Notes: generated by a model from the letters alone, not told the origin. Positions 9,525 to 18,220 are shown, counted from the first letter of the stretch. The stretch is 41,063 nt of DNA from Halorubrum persicum (GCF_002727125.1 NZ_NHOA01000157.1:1658-42720); one strand, 5' to 3'. A program made the numbers and translations.

Positions 9525-11039
9525 ATGACCGACGACGATCCCCACCCGGTGGCCGACGACGCGGACGCGTCCGACGCGACGAGCGGAACGGCCGTCCGCC
9601 GCAACCGCTTCAGCGGCGGTCCCGCCCGCGAGTTCCTGTCGAGCCTCGCCGCCGACGCGGCGATCTTCGAGGCCGACCTCGCGGTCGATCGCGCGCACAC
9701 GGTGATGCTCGCCGAGCAGGGGATCGTCGACGACGAGACCGCCGGGGAGATACTCGCCGCCCTCGGCGACGTGGAGTCCGCGGGCCACGACGCCCTCCCC
9801 GACGGCGAGGACGTTCACGAGGCGATCGAGACGGCGGTCATCGACCGGATCGGCCCCGACGGCGGACGGATGCACACCGCCCGCTCGCGCAACGACGAGG
9901 TGGCGACCTGTATCCGGTACCGCCTGCGCGAGGACCTGCTCGCGGCGGCCGAGGCGACGGTGACGCTCCGCGAGGCGCTCGTCGACGCGGCGAGCGAGCA
10001 CACCGAGACCACGATGCCCGGCTACACGCACCTCCAGCCGGCCCAGCCGACGACGGTCGCGCACTACCTGCTCTCCTACGAGAGCGGGGTCGCCCGCGAC
10101 ACCGAGCGCCTGCTCGACGCGTACGACCGGGTCAACCGGTCGCCGCTCGGCGCGGCCGCGTTCGCGGGGACGCCGTTCGACGTCGACCGCGATCGGACCG
10201 CCGAGCTGCTTGGCTTCGGCGGGACGGTCCGGAACTCGACGGACGCGGCGTCGGCGCGCGACTTCCTCGCGGAGGGCGCGACCGCGTGCGCGACGCTCGC
10301 GACGACGCTGTCGGGGCTCGCGGAGGACCTCATCCTCTTCTCCAACAAGGGGTTCGTGGAGCTGTCGGACGCGTACTCCTCGACCTCCTCGATCATGCCC
10401 CAGAAGAAGAACCCCGACACGCTGGAGCTGACTCGCGGCGTCGCCGGCGACGCGATCGGTGAGGCGACGGGGACGCTGAGCCTCCTCAAGGGGCTCCCCC
10501 GCGCGTACAACCGCGACCTCCAGCGCGCCCACGCGAGCGTGTTCGAGATCGTCGACGACGTGCGCGAGGCGACCGAAGTCGCCGCGGGCGCGGTCGCGAC
10601 CGCCGGCTGGGACGAGACGACCCTCGCGGACGCGGCCGGCGAGGGGTTCTCGACGGCGACCGGCGTGGCCGACCTGCTCGCGATGGGCGGTATGCCGTTC
10701 CGGACCGCTCACGAGATCGTCGCGACCGCCGCCGAGAGCGTCTCCGACGACGACTCGCCCGCGGCCGCAGCCGCAAAAGTTGACGAGGCCACTCGAAACG
10801 TGACGGGCGAGCCCCTCTCGACGCACGTGAGCCGCGACGACGTGGAGTCCGCGCTCGATCCGGCCGCCAGCGTCGCGAGCCGCGACTCCGCCGGCGGACC
10901 CGCCCCCGACGCGGTCGCCGACGAGCTCGCGACCGCCGAGGCGGGGATCGAGGCCGACGCCGGGTCGCTCGCCGACGAGCGGGAGTCGCTCGCGGCGGCG
11001 GCGGCGCTGCTGGACGCGGAGGTGGAGTCGTATGCGTGA
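9525..11039 (+). CDS. argH: Argininosuccinate lyase
   Basis: Splits argininosuccinate into arginine and fumarate, the last step of the pathway. 504 residues, fumarase/aspartase superfamily. Motifs include RFSGGPAREFLSSLAAD near the N-terminus, HTARSRNDEVAT, TTMPGYTHLQPAQPTT, and the signature loop SSIMPQKKNPD near residue 288. The start codon directly follows the argG TAG, so translation is coupled. The C-terminal 60 residues are a long Ala/Asp-rich tail that reads as an ordinary haloarchaeal extension. Confidence 0.96.
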   Translation: MTDDDPHPVADDADASDATSGTAVRRNRFSGGPAREFLSSLAADAAIFEADLAVDRAHTVMLAEQGIVDDETAGEILAALGDVESAGHDALPDGEDVHEAIETAVIDRIGPDGGRMHTARSRNDEVATCIRYRLREDLLAAAEATVTLREALVDAASEHTETTMPGYTHLQPAQPTTVAHYLLSYESGVARDTERLLDAYDRVNRSPLGAAAFAGTPFDVDRDRTAELLGFGGTVRNSTDAASARDFLAEGATACATLATTLSGLAEDLILFSNKGFVELSDAYSSTSSIMPQKKNPDTLELTRGVAGDAIGEATGTLSLLKGLPRAYNRDLQRAHASVFEIVDDVREATEVAAGAVATAGWDETTLADAAGEGFSTATGVADLLAMGGMPFRTAHEIVATAAESVSDDDSPAAAAAKVDEATRNVTGEPLSTHVSRDDVESALDPAASVASRDSAGGPAPDAVADELATAEAGIEADAGSLADERESLAAAAALLDAEVESYA

Positions 11040-11156
11040 GCCGCCGGCCCCCGTTTCCGGACGGCGACCGCGACCGCCGCGCCGACCGGCGCCGTCGACG
11101 GTCGGGTCCCGACCGCCGACGACGCCGCCGTCCCCGCGAGGGGACACACTAACTAC

Positions 11157-11216
11157 TGAAATCTGACACCGGATTTCACACGGCGGTTGTACAACCGATT
11201 TTCGCCCGCTAGCGGG
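11157..11216 (+). promoter_or_regulatory. Array of three palindromes upstream of the lysW promoter
   Basis: Three inverted repeats follow one another within 60 bases: TGAAATC/GATTTCA (11157-11163 and 11172-11178, 8-base spacer), the perfect 14-mer CGGTTGTACAACCG (11184-11197), and the perfect 12-mer CCCGCTAGCGGG (11205-11216). A further imperfect element, CTGTTTTACAAG, lies at 11235-11246. They sit just upstream of the lysW TATA box and look like a multi-site operator; the first could also help end argH transcription. Confidence 0.5.
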
Positions 11217-11252
11217 TAGCTTATTTACTGTAATCTGTTTTACAAGTTCGAA

Positions 11253-11260
11253 GGGTTTAT
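11253..11260 (+). promoter_or_regulatory. TATA box of the lysW-argE operon
   Basis: gggtttat at 11253-11260, preceded by a purine-rich cgaa BRE-like stretch, lies about 32 bases before the ATG at 11289. The in-frame ATG at 11259 is part of this TATA box and therefore is not a usable start. Confidence 0.55.
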
Positions 11261-11288
11261 GCGGGTTCACGGTCGAGTAGGTGGTACG

Positions 11289-11477
11289 ATGACGAGCGAC
11301 ACTGATCCGGTGATGGCAGAGGACCCGATTACGGGCGAGGAGATCGAGCTTCCGGCCGATGTCGAGGTCGGTGAGATCATCGACAGCCCGGTCACCGGGA
11401 CCGAGCTGGAGGTCATCTCGCTGGACCCCGTCGTGTTGGAAGAGGCCCCCGAACTCGAGGAGGACTGGGGCGAGTAG
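11289..11477 (+). CDS. lysW: LysW-type amino-group carrier protein (ArgW) lacking the zinc cysteines
   Basis: Small acidic carrier whose C-terminal glutamate is linked to the amino group of glutamate (or aminoadipate), protecting it through the following steps. 62 residues from ATG 11289; an internal ATG at 11313 would give 54 residues, the usual length of LysW. The end is the family's invariant EDWGE, and ELEVISLDPVVLEEAPELEEDWGE is close to known LysW. The two CPxC zinc knuckles of LysW are replaced: Asp12-Pro-Ile-Thr15 and Ser33-Pro-Val-Thr36, so all four ligands are gone while the prolines and the glycine after each pair remain. It opens the operon and is followed by its ligase, lysX. Identity is secure from the tail and context; the loss of the cysteines is the odd point. 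Confidence 0.92.
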   Translation: MTSDTDPVMAEDPITGEEIELPADVEVGEIIDSPVTGTELEVISLDPVVLEEAPELEEDWGE

Positions 11478-11518
11478 ATGGCGACGACCGCCACGACCGC
11501 GACACGCGAGTGGTCGAC

Positions 11519-12445
11519 ATGCAAATAGGGATCCTCTACTCGCGGATCCGGAAAGACGAGAAGCTGCTGCTCGGTGAGCTCCGCGAGCGCGGCCACGAGG
11601 TCACCAAGATCGATGTCCGCAAGGAGCGGTTCGGGTTGGAGTCGACCACGGCCGACGTCGCCGACCTCGATCTGGTCGTCGACCGCTGCCTGTCGACCAG
11701 CCGCTCGCTGTACGCGACCGAGTTCCTCGACAGCTACGGCGTCCCGGTGGTGAACGCCCCCGAGACGGGCGACGTCTGCGCCGACAAGGCGAAGAACTCG
11801 CTCGCGCTCGCGGAGGCCGACATCCCCACCCCGGCGACGGAGGTCGCGTTCACCAAGGAGACCGCGATGGAGGCCATCGAGGAGTTCGGCTACCCCTGCG
11901 TGCTCAAGCCCGTCGTCGGCTCGTGGGGCCGGCTGATGGCGAAGATCGACACGCGGAGCGCCGCAGAGGCGATCTTAGAGCACAAGGAGACGCTCGGCCA
12001 CTACGAGCACAAGGTGTTCTACATCCAGGAGTTCGTCGATAAGCCCGGCCGCGACATCCGCGTGCTGGCGGTCGACGGCGAGCCGGTCGCCGCGATGACC
12101 CGGTCGTCAGACCACTGGCTCACGAACGCCGCGAAGGGCGGCGAGACCCAGTCGTTCGAGCTCGACGACCGCGCGCTGGAGCTGGTCGAGCGCGCGTCTG
12201 CGGCCGTCGGCGGCGGCATGCTCGGCGTCGACCTGATGGAGGTGGGAGTCGAGCCGGAAGCTGACACCGGGGAGACCGGCGGCGCCGGCTCCGGCGAGTA
12301 CACCGTCCACGAGGTGAACCACACGGTCGAGTTCAAGGCGCTGAACACCGCCACCGACGTCGACGTGCCCGCGAAGGTCGTCGACTGGCTGGAGGCGAAG
12401 GCGGCCGCGGCGGCCGGTGACGACGCCGCGGAGGCGCACACATGA
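11519..12445 (+). CDS. lysX: LysW-glutamate (aminoadipate) ligase, ATP-grasp
   Basis: RimK-related ATP-grasp enzyme that attaches the amino group of glutamate (ArgX activity) or aminoadipate (LysX activity) to the C-terminal glutamate of LysW. 308 residues from ATG 11519 (MQIGILYSRIRKDEK); a GTG at 11510 would add three. ATP-grasp signatures are KPVVGSWGRLMAKI, VFYIQEFVDKPGRDIRVLAVDG and the metal-binding EVNHTVEFK. An acidic insertion (residues about 243-257) sits before the last motif. The next genes and argF/argG/argH show that the pathway here makes ornithine and then arginine, so the expected substrate is glutamate. Haloarchaea are known to make lysine mainly through diaminopimelate, which supports this. 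Confidence 0.93.
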   Translation: MQIGILYSRIRKDEKLLLGELRERGHEVTKIDVRKERFGLESTTADVADLDLVVDRCLSTSRSLYATEFLDSYGVPVVNAPETGDVCADKAKNSLALAEADIPTPATEVAFTKETAMEAIEEFGYPCVLKPVVGSWGRLMAKIDTRSAAEAILEHKETLGHYEHKVFYIQEFVDKPGRDIRVLAVDGEPVAAMTRSSDHWLTNAAKGGETQSFELDDRALELVERASAAVGGGMLGVDLMEVGVEPEADTGETGGAGSGEYTVHEVNHTVEFKALNTATDVDVPAKVVDWLEAKAAAAAGDDAAEAHT

Positions 12446-13491
12446 CCGACGAGACGTACACCGCGAGCGTCGTCGGCGGCACCGGCTTCACCGGCGGCGA
12501 GCTGTTGCGGATCCTCTCTGGTCACCCCGAGTTCGAGGTCGTGCAGGCCACGTCGCGGTCGGCCGACAACATGACCGTCGGGCGCTCGCACCCGAACCTG
12601 CGCGGGCTCGACCTGCGCTTCTCCGACCCCGACGACCTCGAATCGGTCGACGTGCTGTTCTCGGCGACGCCTCACGGCGTCTCGATGGGCCGGATCGACG
12701 AGTACTTCGAGGCCGCCGACACGGTCGTCGACCTCTCGGCGGACTTCCGGCTGCCCGAGGCCGCGCTGTACGACGAGTGGTACGACGGCCACGAGTCGCC
12801 CGAGTACCTGGAGCGCGCGGAGTACGCGCTCCCCGAGCTCAACCGCGACAACCTCTCCGGCGCCGACCTGATCGCCGGCGGCGGCTGCAACGCGACCGCG
12901 ACGATCCTCGGGCTCAAGCCCCTCGTCGACGCGGGCGCGCTCGGTCCCGACGCGGGCGAGGTCGTCGTCGACGTGAAGGTGGGCTCCTCGGAGGGCGGCG
13001 CCGGCGGCGGCGCGGCCTCCTCGCACCCGGAGCGGTCGGGCGTCGTGCGCCCGTACGCGCCCACGAGCCACCGTCACGAGGCGGAGATAGAGGCGTACCT
13101 CGGGCTCGACGTCTCCTTCACCGTCCACGCGGTCGAGATGGTGCGCGGCGCGAGCGCGACCTGCCACGTCTTCCCCGACGAGCCCGTCTCGAAGGCGGAC
13201 CTCTGGCAGGCGTACCGCGGCGCCTACGCGGACGAGCCGTTCATGCGGATCGTCTCCGGCGGGGGCGGCGTCTACCGCTACCCCGAACCGAAGGCGGTCG
13301 CCGGCACCAACCACGGCGAGGTCGGCTTCGAGCTCGACCCCGGCAACCGCCGCATCGTCGTCTTCTCGGCGATAGACAACATGATGAAAGGCTCCGCCGG
13401 GCAGGCGGTCCACGCGGCGAACGTCGCACTCGAACTGCCAGAAGACGCCGGCTTGGAGTTTCAGGGGCTTCACCCCGTGGGATCGCCATGA
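12442..13491 (+). CDS. argC: [LysW]-glutamyl/aminoadipyl phosphate reductase
   Basis: NADPH-dependent reductase that turns the LysW-bound acyl phosphate into the semialdehyde. 349 residues. An N-terminal Rossmann motif (VVGGTGFTGGELLRILSGHP) precedes the catalytic Cys149 in IAGGGCNATATI, and GGAASSHPERSGVVRPYAPTSHRHEAE and KGSAGQAVHAAN are typical of the family. The start overlaps the lysX stop (ATGA), so the genes are translationally coupled. Because the substrate carries LysW, the enzyme differs from bacterial ArgC that uses N-acetylglutamyl phosphate. Confidence 0.95.
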   Translation: MTDETYTASVVGGTGFTGGELLRILSGHPEFEVVQATSRSADNMTVGRSHPNLRGLDLRFSDPDDLESVDVLFSATPHGVSMGRIDEYFEAADTVVDLSADFRLPEAALYDEWYDGHESPEYLERAEYALPELNRDNLSGADLIAGGGCNATATILGLKPLVDAGALGPDAGEVVVDVKVGSSEGGAGGGAASSHPERSGVVRPYAPTSHRHEAEIEAYLGLDVSFTVHAVEMVRGASATCHVFPDEPVSKADLWQAYRGAYADEPFMRIVSGGGGVYRYPEPKAVAGTNHGEVGFELDPGNRRIVVFSAIDNMMKGSAGQAVHAANVALELPEDAGLEFQGLHPVGSP

Positions 13492-14423
13492 CGGGCGAGC
13501 AGTCCCGTGCCGGCGGCACGCCCGCCGACGAACCCCCCGTCGTGGTCAAGATCGGCGGCGCGAAGGCGGTCGATCCGGCGGGCGCCGTCGGCGACGTGGC
13601 CCACCTCGCCGCCAACGGGCGGCGGGTCGTCGTCGTTCACGGCGGCTCGACCGTCGTGGACGAGGTCATCGAGCGGCTCGGCATGGAGCCCGAGTACGTC
13701 GAGTCCGCCTCCGGCGTCACGGGTCGGTTCACCGACGCGGAGACGATGGAGGCGTTCACGATGGCGATGGCCGGCAAGCTCAACACCGAGCTGACGGCGC
13801 AGTTCCGCGAGGCCGGCGTCGACGCGGTCGGCCTCTCCGGCGTCGACGGCGGGCTCCTCTCGGGGCCGCGCAAGTCGGCGGTCCGGGTCATCGAGGACGG
13901 GAAGAAGAAGATCCGCCGCGGCGAGCACTCCGGCCGGATCGAGTCGGTGAACGCCGACCTGCTCTCCGGCCTCCTCGCCGACGGCTACACGCCCGTCGCC
14001 TCGCCCCCGATGGAGGGGACGGAGAGCGACGGCGGCGTCACGCCCGTTAACGCCGACGCGGACCGGGCGGCCGCCGCGGTCGCGGGCGCGCTCGGCGCAG
14101 ATCTCGTCCTGCTCACGGACGTGGCCGGCGTGTACGCGGACCCCGACGACCCCGACACGCTGATCGAGTCGGCGGCGACGCCCGACGAACTGGCGACGGT
14201 CGAGAACGCCGCCGAGGGGTTCATGGGGAAGAAGGTGATGGCCGCGACGGAGGCGCTCTCCGGCGGCTCCGGGCGCGTCGTCGTCGCCGACGCCAACATC
14301 AACGATCCCATCGTCGCCGCGCTCGGCGGCGGCGGGACGACGATCGAGCGGTCGGCGCTCGGGGACGAGGCAGACGGCGACGCCGAGGAGGCGGACGCCG
14401 AAACCGGAGGTGAGACCGCATGA
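13488..14423 (+). CDS. argB: [LysW]-glutamate/aminoadipate kinase
   Basis: Amino-acid kinase family enzyme that phosphorylates the side-chain carboxylate of LysW-bound glutamate. 311 residues from ATG 13488, which overlaps the argC stop as ATGA. Motifs include VVKIGGAKA at the N-terminus, VVVVHGGSTVVDEV, ADLVLLTDVAGVYADP and GFMGKKVMAATEAL. A short acidic tail (GDEADGDAEEADAETGG) ends the protein. The frame is open far upstream but that part is shadow sequence in argC. Confidence 0.95.
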   Translation: MTGEQSRAGGTPADEPPVVVKIGGAKAVDPAGAVGDVAHLAANGRRVVVVHGGSTVVDEVIERLGMEPEYVESASGVTGRFTDAETMEAFTMAMAGKLNTELTAQFREAGVDAVGLSGVDGGLLSGPRKSAVRVIEDGKKKIRRGEHSGRIESVNADLLSGLLADGYTPVASPPMEGTESDGGVTPVNADADRAAAAVAGALGADLVLLTDVAGVYADPDDPDTLIESAATPDELATVENAAEGFMGKKVMAATEALSGGSGRVVVADANINDPIVAALGGGGTTIERSALGDEADGDAEEADAETGGETA

Positions 14424-15547
14424 GCGGGTTCGTCTTCTCCGAGAAGCCGATCGAGATCGCCTCGGGCGACGGCGTGACGCTCACCGACACGAACGGGACC
14501 GAGTACCTCGACTTCGGCGCGAGCTACGCCTGTACGCCCGTCGGCCACTGCCACCCCGAGGTCGTCGACGCCGCGACGAGTCAGATAGAGGAGCTCATGT
14601 ACGTGCAGGCGTCGTACCCGCACGCGGCGCGGACCGCGCTGTACGAGCAGCTCTCCGACGCCGGGCCGGGCGACGTGGACAACGTCTGGCTCTGTAACTC
14701 CGGCACCGAGGCCAACGAGGCCGCCCTGAAGTTCGCCCGGCACGCCACCGGTCGCGAGAAGATCGTCGCGACGGCGCAGGGGTTCCACGGTCGGACGATG
14801 GGCGCGCTCGCGACCACCTGGAAGGAGAAGTATAAGGACGGGTTCGAACCCCTCGCGGGCGGGGTCGAGTTCGTCGAGTACGGCGACGCCGACGCGATGC
14901 GCGAGGCGGTCGACGACGAGACCGCCGCGGTGATCCTCGAGCCCCTGCAGGGCGAGGGCGGGATCAACCCCGTCGCCACGGGGTATCTGCAGGCAGTCCG
15001 GGAGGCGACGGACGAAGCGGGCGCGGCGATGGTCCTCGACGAGATCCAGACCGGGCTCGGTCGCACCGGCTCGCTGTGGGCGGCCGAGCGCCACGACGTG
15101 GTGCCCGACGTGCTCACCACCGCGAAGGGGCTCGCCAGCGGGCTCCCGATCGGCGCGACGCTGTGTCGCGACTGGATCGCCGAGGACGCCGGCAACCACG
15201 GCTCGACGTTCTCCGGCGGGCCCGTCGTGTCGGCCGCGGCGGGGGCCACGCTCGACGTGATCGAGCGCGAGGACCTCGCCACGCACGCCGACGAGACGGG
15301 CGCGTACATCCGCGGGCAGATCGAGGAGCGCCTCGGCGACGACGTCCGCGACGTCCGCGGTGACGGCCTGATGATCGGCATCGAGGTGAAGCGCGGTTCG
15401 AACCGCCTGCTGCGGGACCTGGCGATCGAACACCAGGTGCTCGCGCTGCCGGCGGGCCGCACCGTGTTGCGTCTGCTCCCGCCGCTGACGATCGACCGCG
15501 AGCACGCCGACGCGGTCATCGACGCGATCGCGGAGGTGATCGGGTGA
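14420..15547 (+). CDS. argD: [LysW]-ornithine/lysine aminotransferase
   Basis: Class III PLP aminotransferase that converts the LysW-bound semialdehyde to LysW-ornithine, using glutamate as amino donor. 375 residues. Visible features are CNSGTEANEAALKFAR, FHGRTMGALATTWK, the PLP aspartate in MVLDEIQTGLGRTG and the PLP lysine Lys236 in TTAKGLASGLPIGA. The ATG overlaps the argB TGA, and the next gene starts inside or at the argD stop, so it is the middle of a tightly coupled operon. Confidence 0.95.
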   Translation: MSGFVFSEKPIEIASGDGVTLTDTNGTEYLDFGASYACTPVGHCHPEVVDAATSQIEELMYVQASYPHAARTALYEQLSDAGPGDVDNVWLCNSGTEANEAALKFARHATGREKIVATAQGFHGRTMGALATTWKEKYKDGFEPLAGGVEFVEYGDADAMREAVDDETAAVILEPLQGEGGINPVATGYLQAVREATDEAGAAMVLDEIQTGLGRTGSLWAAERHDVVPDVLTTAKGLASGLPIGATLCRDWIAEDAGNHGSTFSGGPVVSAAAGATLDVIEREDLATHADETGAYIRGQIEERLGDDVRDVRGDGLMIGIEVKRGSNRLLRDLAIEHQVLALPAGRTVLRLLPPLTIDREHADAVIDAIAEVIG

Positions 15548-16722
15548 TGTCGACCGGGAAGGAGCGCGACGCCGCCGACGCGGACGATCCGGTGACCGAG
15601 TCGGACGCGGACGAGTCGTCGGCGGCCGGGACCGACGTGGTCGCGGGCGGCGGCTACCCCGAGGCCTGCGACACGCCGGCTCGGAAGCTGCTGTACGACA
15701 TGGTCTCTATCCCCTCGCCGTCGGGCGAGGAGGAGCAGGCGGCGAAGCGCCTCGTCGACTTCTTCGAGGCCAACGGCCGGGCGGCGCGGATCGACGAGGC
15801 CGGCAACGTCCGCGCGCCCGCCAGCGACGCGGTCCTGCTGACCTCGCACATCGACACCGTTCCCGGCGACATCCCGGTCGAGGTGAAGCCGGCGGCCGAG
15901 GACGGCGCGGTCGGCGAGCCGGGCGAGCCAGTGCTCTGGGGGCGCGGGAGCGTGGACGCCACCGGGCCGCTCGTCGCGATGGCGGTCGCGGCGGTGAAGA
16001 CGGGGGTCTCGTTCGTCGGCGTCGCCGGCGAGGAGACGAACTCTCGGGGCGCCCGGTTCCTCGTCGAGGACCGCGACGCGCCCGAGGCGGTGGTGAACGG
16101 CGAACCCTCCGGCTGGGACGGCGTCACCCTCGGCTACCGCGGGTTCCTCGCGGGCACGTACGTGAACACGAGCGAGTCCGGACACACCTCGCGTCCGGAG
16201 CCGAACGCGATCCAGCACGCGATCGACTGGTGGCACGGCGTCGAGGAGGCGTTCGACCCCACCGACGACGACACGCCCGTCTTCGAACAGGTGACGACCA
16301 AGCCCGTCTCGGTCGACGGCGGGCTCACCGACGACGGGCTCGCCGTCGAGGCGACGATGGACGTGCAGCTCCGCGTCCCGCCCAACCGGACGGTCGACGA
16401 GATCCACGAGCTGGCCGAGACGGAGCTGTCGACCGGCTCGGTCCACTGGAAGGAGCCCATCCCGCCGGTGATGGAGAGCCCGCGGACGGAGCTGGCGCGG
16501 GCGTTCCGGGTCGCGATCCGGGGCGCCGGCGGCGACGTTCGGCTGCTGCGCAAGACCGGCACGAGCGACATGAACCTGTTCGCGGCCGCGTGGGACTGCC
16601 CGATGGTCACCTACGGCCCCGGGAACTCGGACCTCGACCACGCGCCCGACGAGCGGCTCCCCCTCTCGGAGTTGGACCGCGCGACGACGGTGTTGAGCGA
16701 CGTCTGCCGGGACCGACCGTAG
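15547..16722 (+). CDS. argE: [LysW]-ornithine/lysine hydrolase (M20 family)
   Basis: Metallopeptidase that releases ornithine from LysW, regenerating the carrier. 391 residues from ATG 15547; a GTG at 15544 would overlap the argD stop as GTGA and add one residue. Metal and catalytic motifs are LLTSHIDTVPGD, the aspartate in GRGSVDATGPL, the adjacent glutamates in VAGEETNSRGARF, VVNGEPSGWD, and a C-terminal KTGTSDMNLF. The first 35 or so residues are a Asp/Glu-rich extension ahead of the peptidase fold. As it sits with the other arg genes, ornithine release is the likely job (ArgE/LysK). Confidence 0.92.
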   Translation: MSTGKERDAADADDPVTESDADESSAAGTDVVAGGGYPEACDTPARKLLYDMVSIPSPSGEEEQAAKRLVDFFEANGRAARIDEAGNVRAPASDAVLLTSHIDTVPGDIPVEVKPAAEDGAVGEPGEPVLWGRGSVDATGPLVAMAVAAVKTGVSFVGVAGEETNSRGARFLVEDRDAPEAVVNGEPSGWDGVTLGYRGFLAGTYVNTSESGHTSRPEPNAIQHAIDWWHGVEEAFDPTDDDTPVFEQVTTKPVSVDGGLTDDGLAVEATMDVQLRVPPNRTVDEIHELAETELSTGSVHWKEPIPPVMESPRTELARAFRVAIRGAGGDVRLLRKTGTSDMNLFAAAWDCPMVTYGPGNSDLDHAPDERLPLSELDRATTVLSDVCRDRP

Positions 16723-16850
16723 GCGTCACGGCACCGCCCGTGGCGCCGGCTCCTTTTGACCCGCCTCGCGTCGCTTCCGACGATTGACCGCACCGCGGTC
16801 ACGACCCAAGACCACCGACACCATCTCGACTCTACACACACCACTTACCC

Positions 16851-17750
16851 ATGCCACTCGCCACCGACGACTTCCTCGACATCGACGACGTGACGCCAGT
16901 CGAACTGGACGCCCTGCTCGACCGCGCCGCCGCGATGAAGGCGGGCGAGACCGACCCCCGACTCGGAGATTCGACGCTCGGAATGATCTTCGAGAAACCC
17001 TCGACGCGCACCCGCGTCTCCTTCGAGACGGGGATGACCCGACTGGGCGGTCACGCGATGTTCCTCGGGCCCGACGACATCCAACTGGGCCACGGCGAGC
17101 CGCTGCGCGACACCGCTCGCGTGCTCGGTCGGTACGTCGACGGGGTGATGGCGCGGCTGTTCGATCACGACGACGTCGAGACGCTCGCCGAGTACGCCGA
17201 CTGCCCCGTGATCAACGGGCTCACCGACGAGGCGCACCCCTGCCAGACGCTGGCCGACCTCCTGACGATCCGCGAGACGGTCGGCGAGGACGCCACGGTC
17301 GCGTGGGTCGGCGACGGCAACAACGTCGGGCAGTCGTTCGTCGTCGGCGCGGCGATGGCCGGGATCGACGTCGAGGTCGCCACCCCCGCCGACTACGGTA
17401 TGAATCCCGCCGTCTTCGATCGCGCCGCGGCGTTCGGCGCCGACGTGACCCCGACGACCGATCCCGAGGCCGCGATCGACGGCGCCGACATCGTCTACAC
17501 CGACGTGTGGATCTCGATGGGGCAGGAGGACGAACGCGAGGAGAAGCTCGCCGCCTTCGACGGGTTCCAGGTGAACGCTGACCTGCTCGCCGGCACCGAC
17601 GCGAAGGTGATGCACTGTCTACCCGCACATCGCGGCGAGGAGGTCACGAACGACGTGCTCGAATCCGACCGCGCGCTCGTCTGGGACCAGGCCGAAAACC
17701 GGATGCACGCGCAGAACGCGCTGCTCGTCGAGCTGCTCGGCGGGGAGTGA
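16851..17750 (+). CDS. argF: Ornithine carbamoyltransferase
   Basis: Makes citrulline from ornithine and carbamoyl phosphate. 299 residues. The carbamoyl-phosphate loop STRTR is at residues 51-55 (KPSTRTRVSFETGM), HPCQ at 129-132 (EAHPCQTLADLLTIRE), and the ornithine-binding HCLPAHRGEEV begins at 255. It follows argE after 128 untranslated bases, so it may have its own promoter or be read through; the gap contains a TATA-like ccttttg near 16751-16757 but it is too far from the ATG for a leaderless start. Together with argG-argH it completes arginine synthesis. Confidence 0.96.
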   Translation: MPLATDDFLDIDDVTPVELDALLDRAAAMKAGETDPRLGDSTLGMIFEKPSTRTRVSFETGMTRLGGHAMFLGPDDIQLGHGEPLRDTARVLGRYVDGVMARLFDHDDVETLAEYADCPVINGLTDEAHPCQTLADLLTIRETVGEDATVAWVGDGNNVGQSFVVGAAMAGIDVEVATPADYGMNPAVFDRAAAFGADVTPTTDPEAAIDGADIVYTDVWISMGQEDEREEKLAAFDGFQVNADLLAGTDAKVMHCLPAHRGEEVTNDVLESDRALVWDQAENRMHAQNALLVELLGGE

Positions 17751-17812
17751 CCCGGTACGCCGGCGGACCCACTGATTAATACCTCGGCGGCGGATCGTGC
17801 GACTGCGAAGCC

Positions 17813-18220
17813 ATGAACGTGCCCTCCAAGCGATCGATAGACGCGCTCGCGGTCGGAACGATGGCGCTCCCGCTCGTCGCCGCGGTCCTGCTCTGGGGAT
17901 CGCTTCCGGCGGAGATGGCGGTTCACTGGAGCGGCGGGACGCCGGACACGGTGGCGTCGAAGCCGGTCGCGACGGTCGGCCTGTTCGCGTTCGGCGTCGC
18001 GACCGTCGCCTTCGTCCGGATCGCGCCGGACTCGATGACGAACACGCCGGGCGGGACGACCCTCTCCGTGCTCTTTCTCGGCGCCACGTTCGGCTGGGTC
18101 CAGACGATCGTCCTCGTCTGGAACCTCGGGTACCGGTTCGACGTGACGCTCGCGCTGCTGCCGATCCTCGCGGTCGCCGCGCTGCTGGTCGCGTTCGCGG
18201 TCCGAACGGGTCGGCGCTGA
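17813..18220 (+). CDS. DUF1648-type membrane protein
   Basis: 135 residues with about four hydrophobic segments (near 11-30, 50-68, 82-104 and 112-128). After the first one comes GSLPAEMAVHWSGGTPDTVASK, which matches the DUF1648 pattern (LP..., a short run, H, then G.PD) known from SdpI-like immunity and membrane proteins. It is therefore called by domain only; what it does in haloarchaea is not known. TATA-like attaatacc (17775-17783) precedes the ATG by about 34 bases. It stands alone after argF. Confidence 0.75.
   Translation: MNVPSKRSIDALAVGTMALPLVAAVLLWGSLPAEMAVHWSGGTPDTVASKPVATVGLFAFGVATVAFVRIAPDSMTNTPGGTTLSVLFLGATFGWVQTIVLVWNLGYRFDVTLALLPILAVAALLVAFAVRTGRR

Noticed and set aside
8268-11270. 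Long minus-strand frame of 1000 residues across argG and argH
   Set aside because: High-G+C DNA often gives long open shadow frames; it is Arg-, Val- and Leu-rich without motifs, whereas argG and argH have full family motifs.
11478-11518. ATG at 11478 as lysX start
   Set aside because: It is in another reading frame; the usable starts are GTG 11510 and ATG 11519.
12417-13487. Upstream extension of the argB frame through argC
   Set aside because: This part is arginine-rich shadow of argC; argB starts at ATG 13488 with the normal N-terminus and stop-start overlap.
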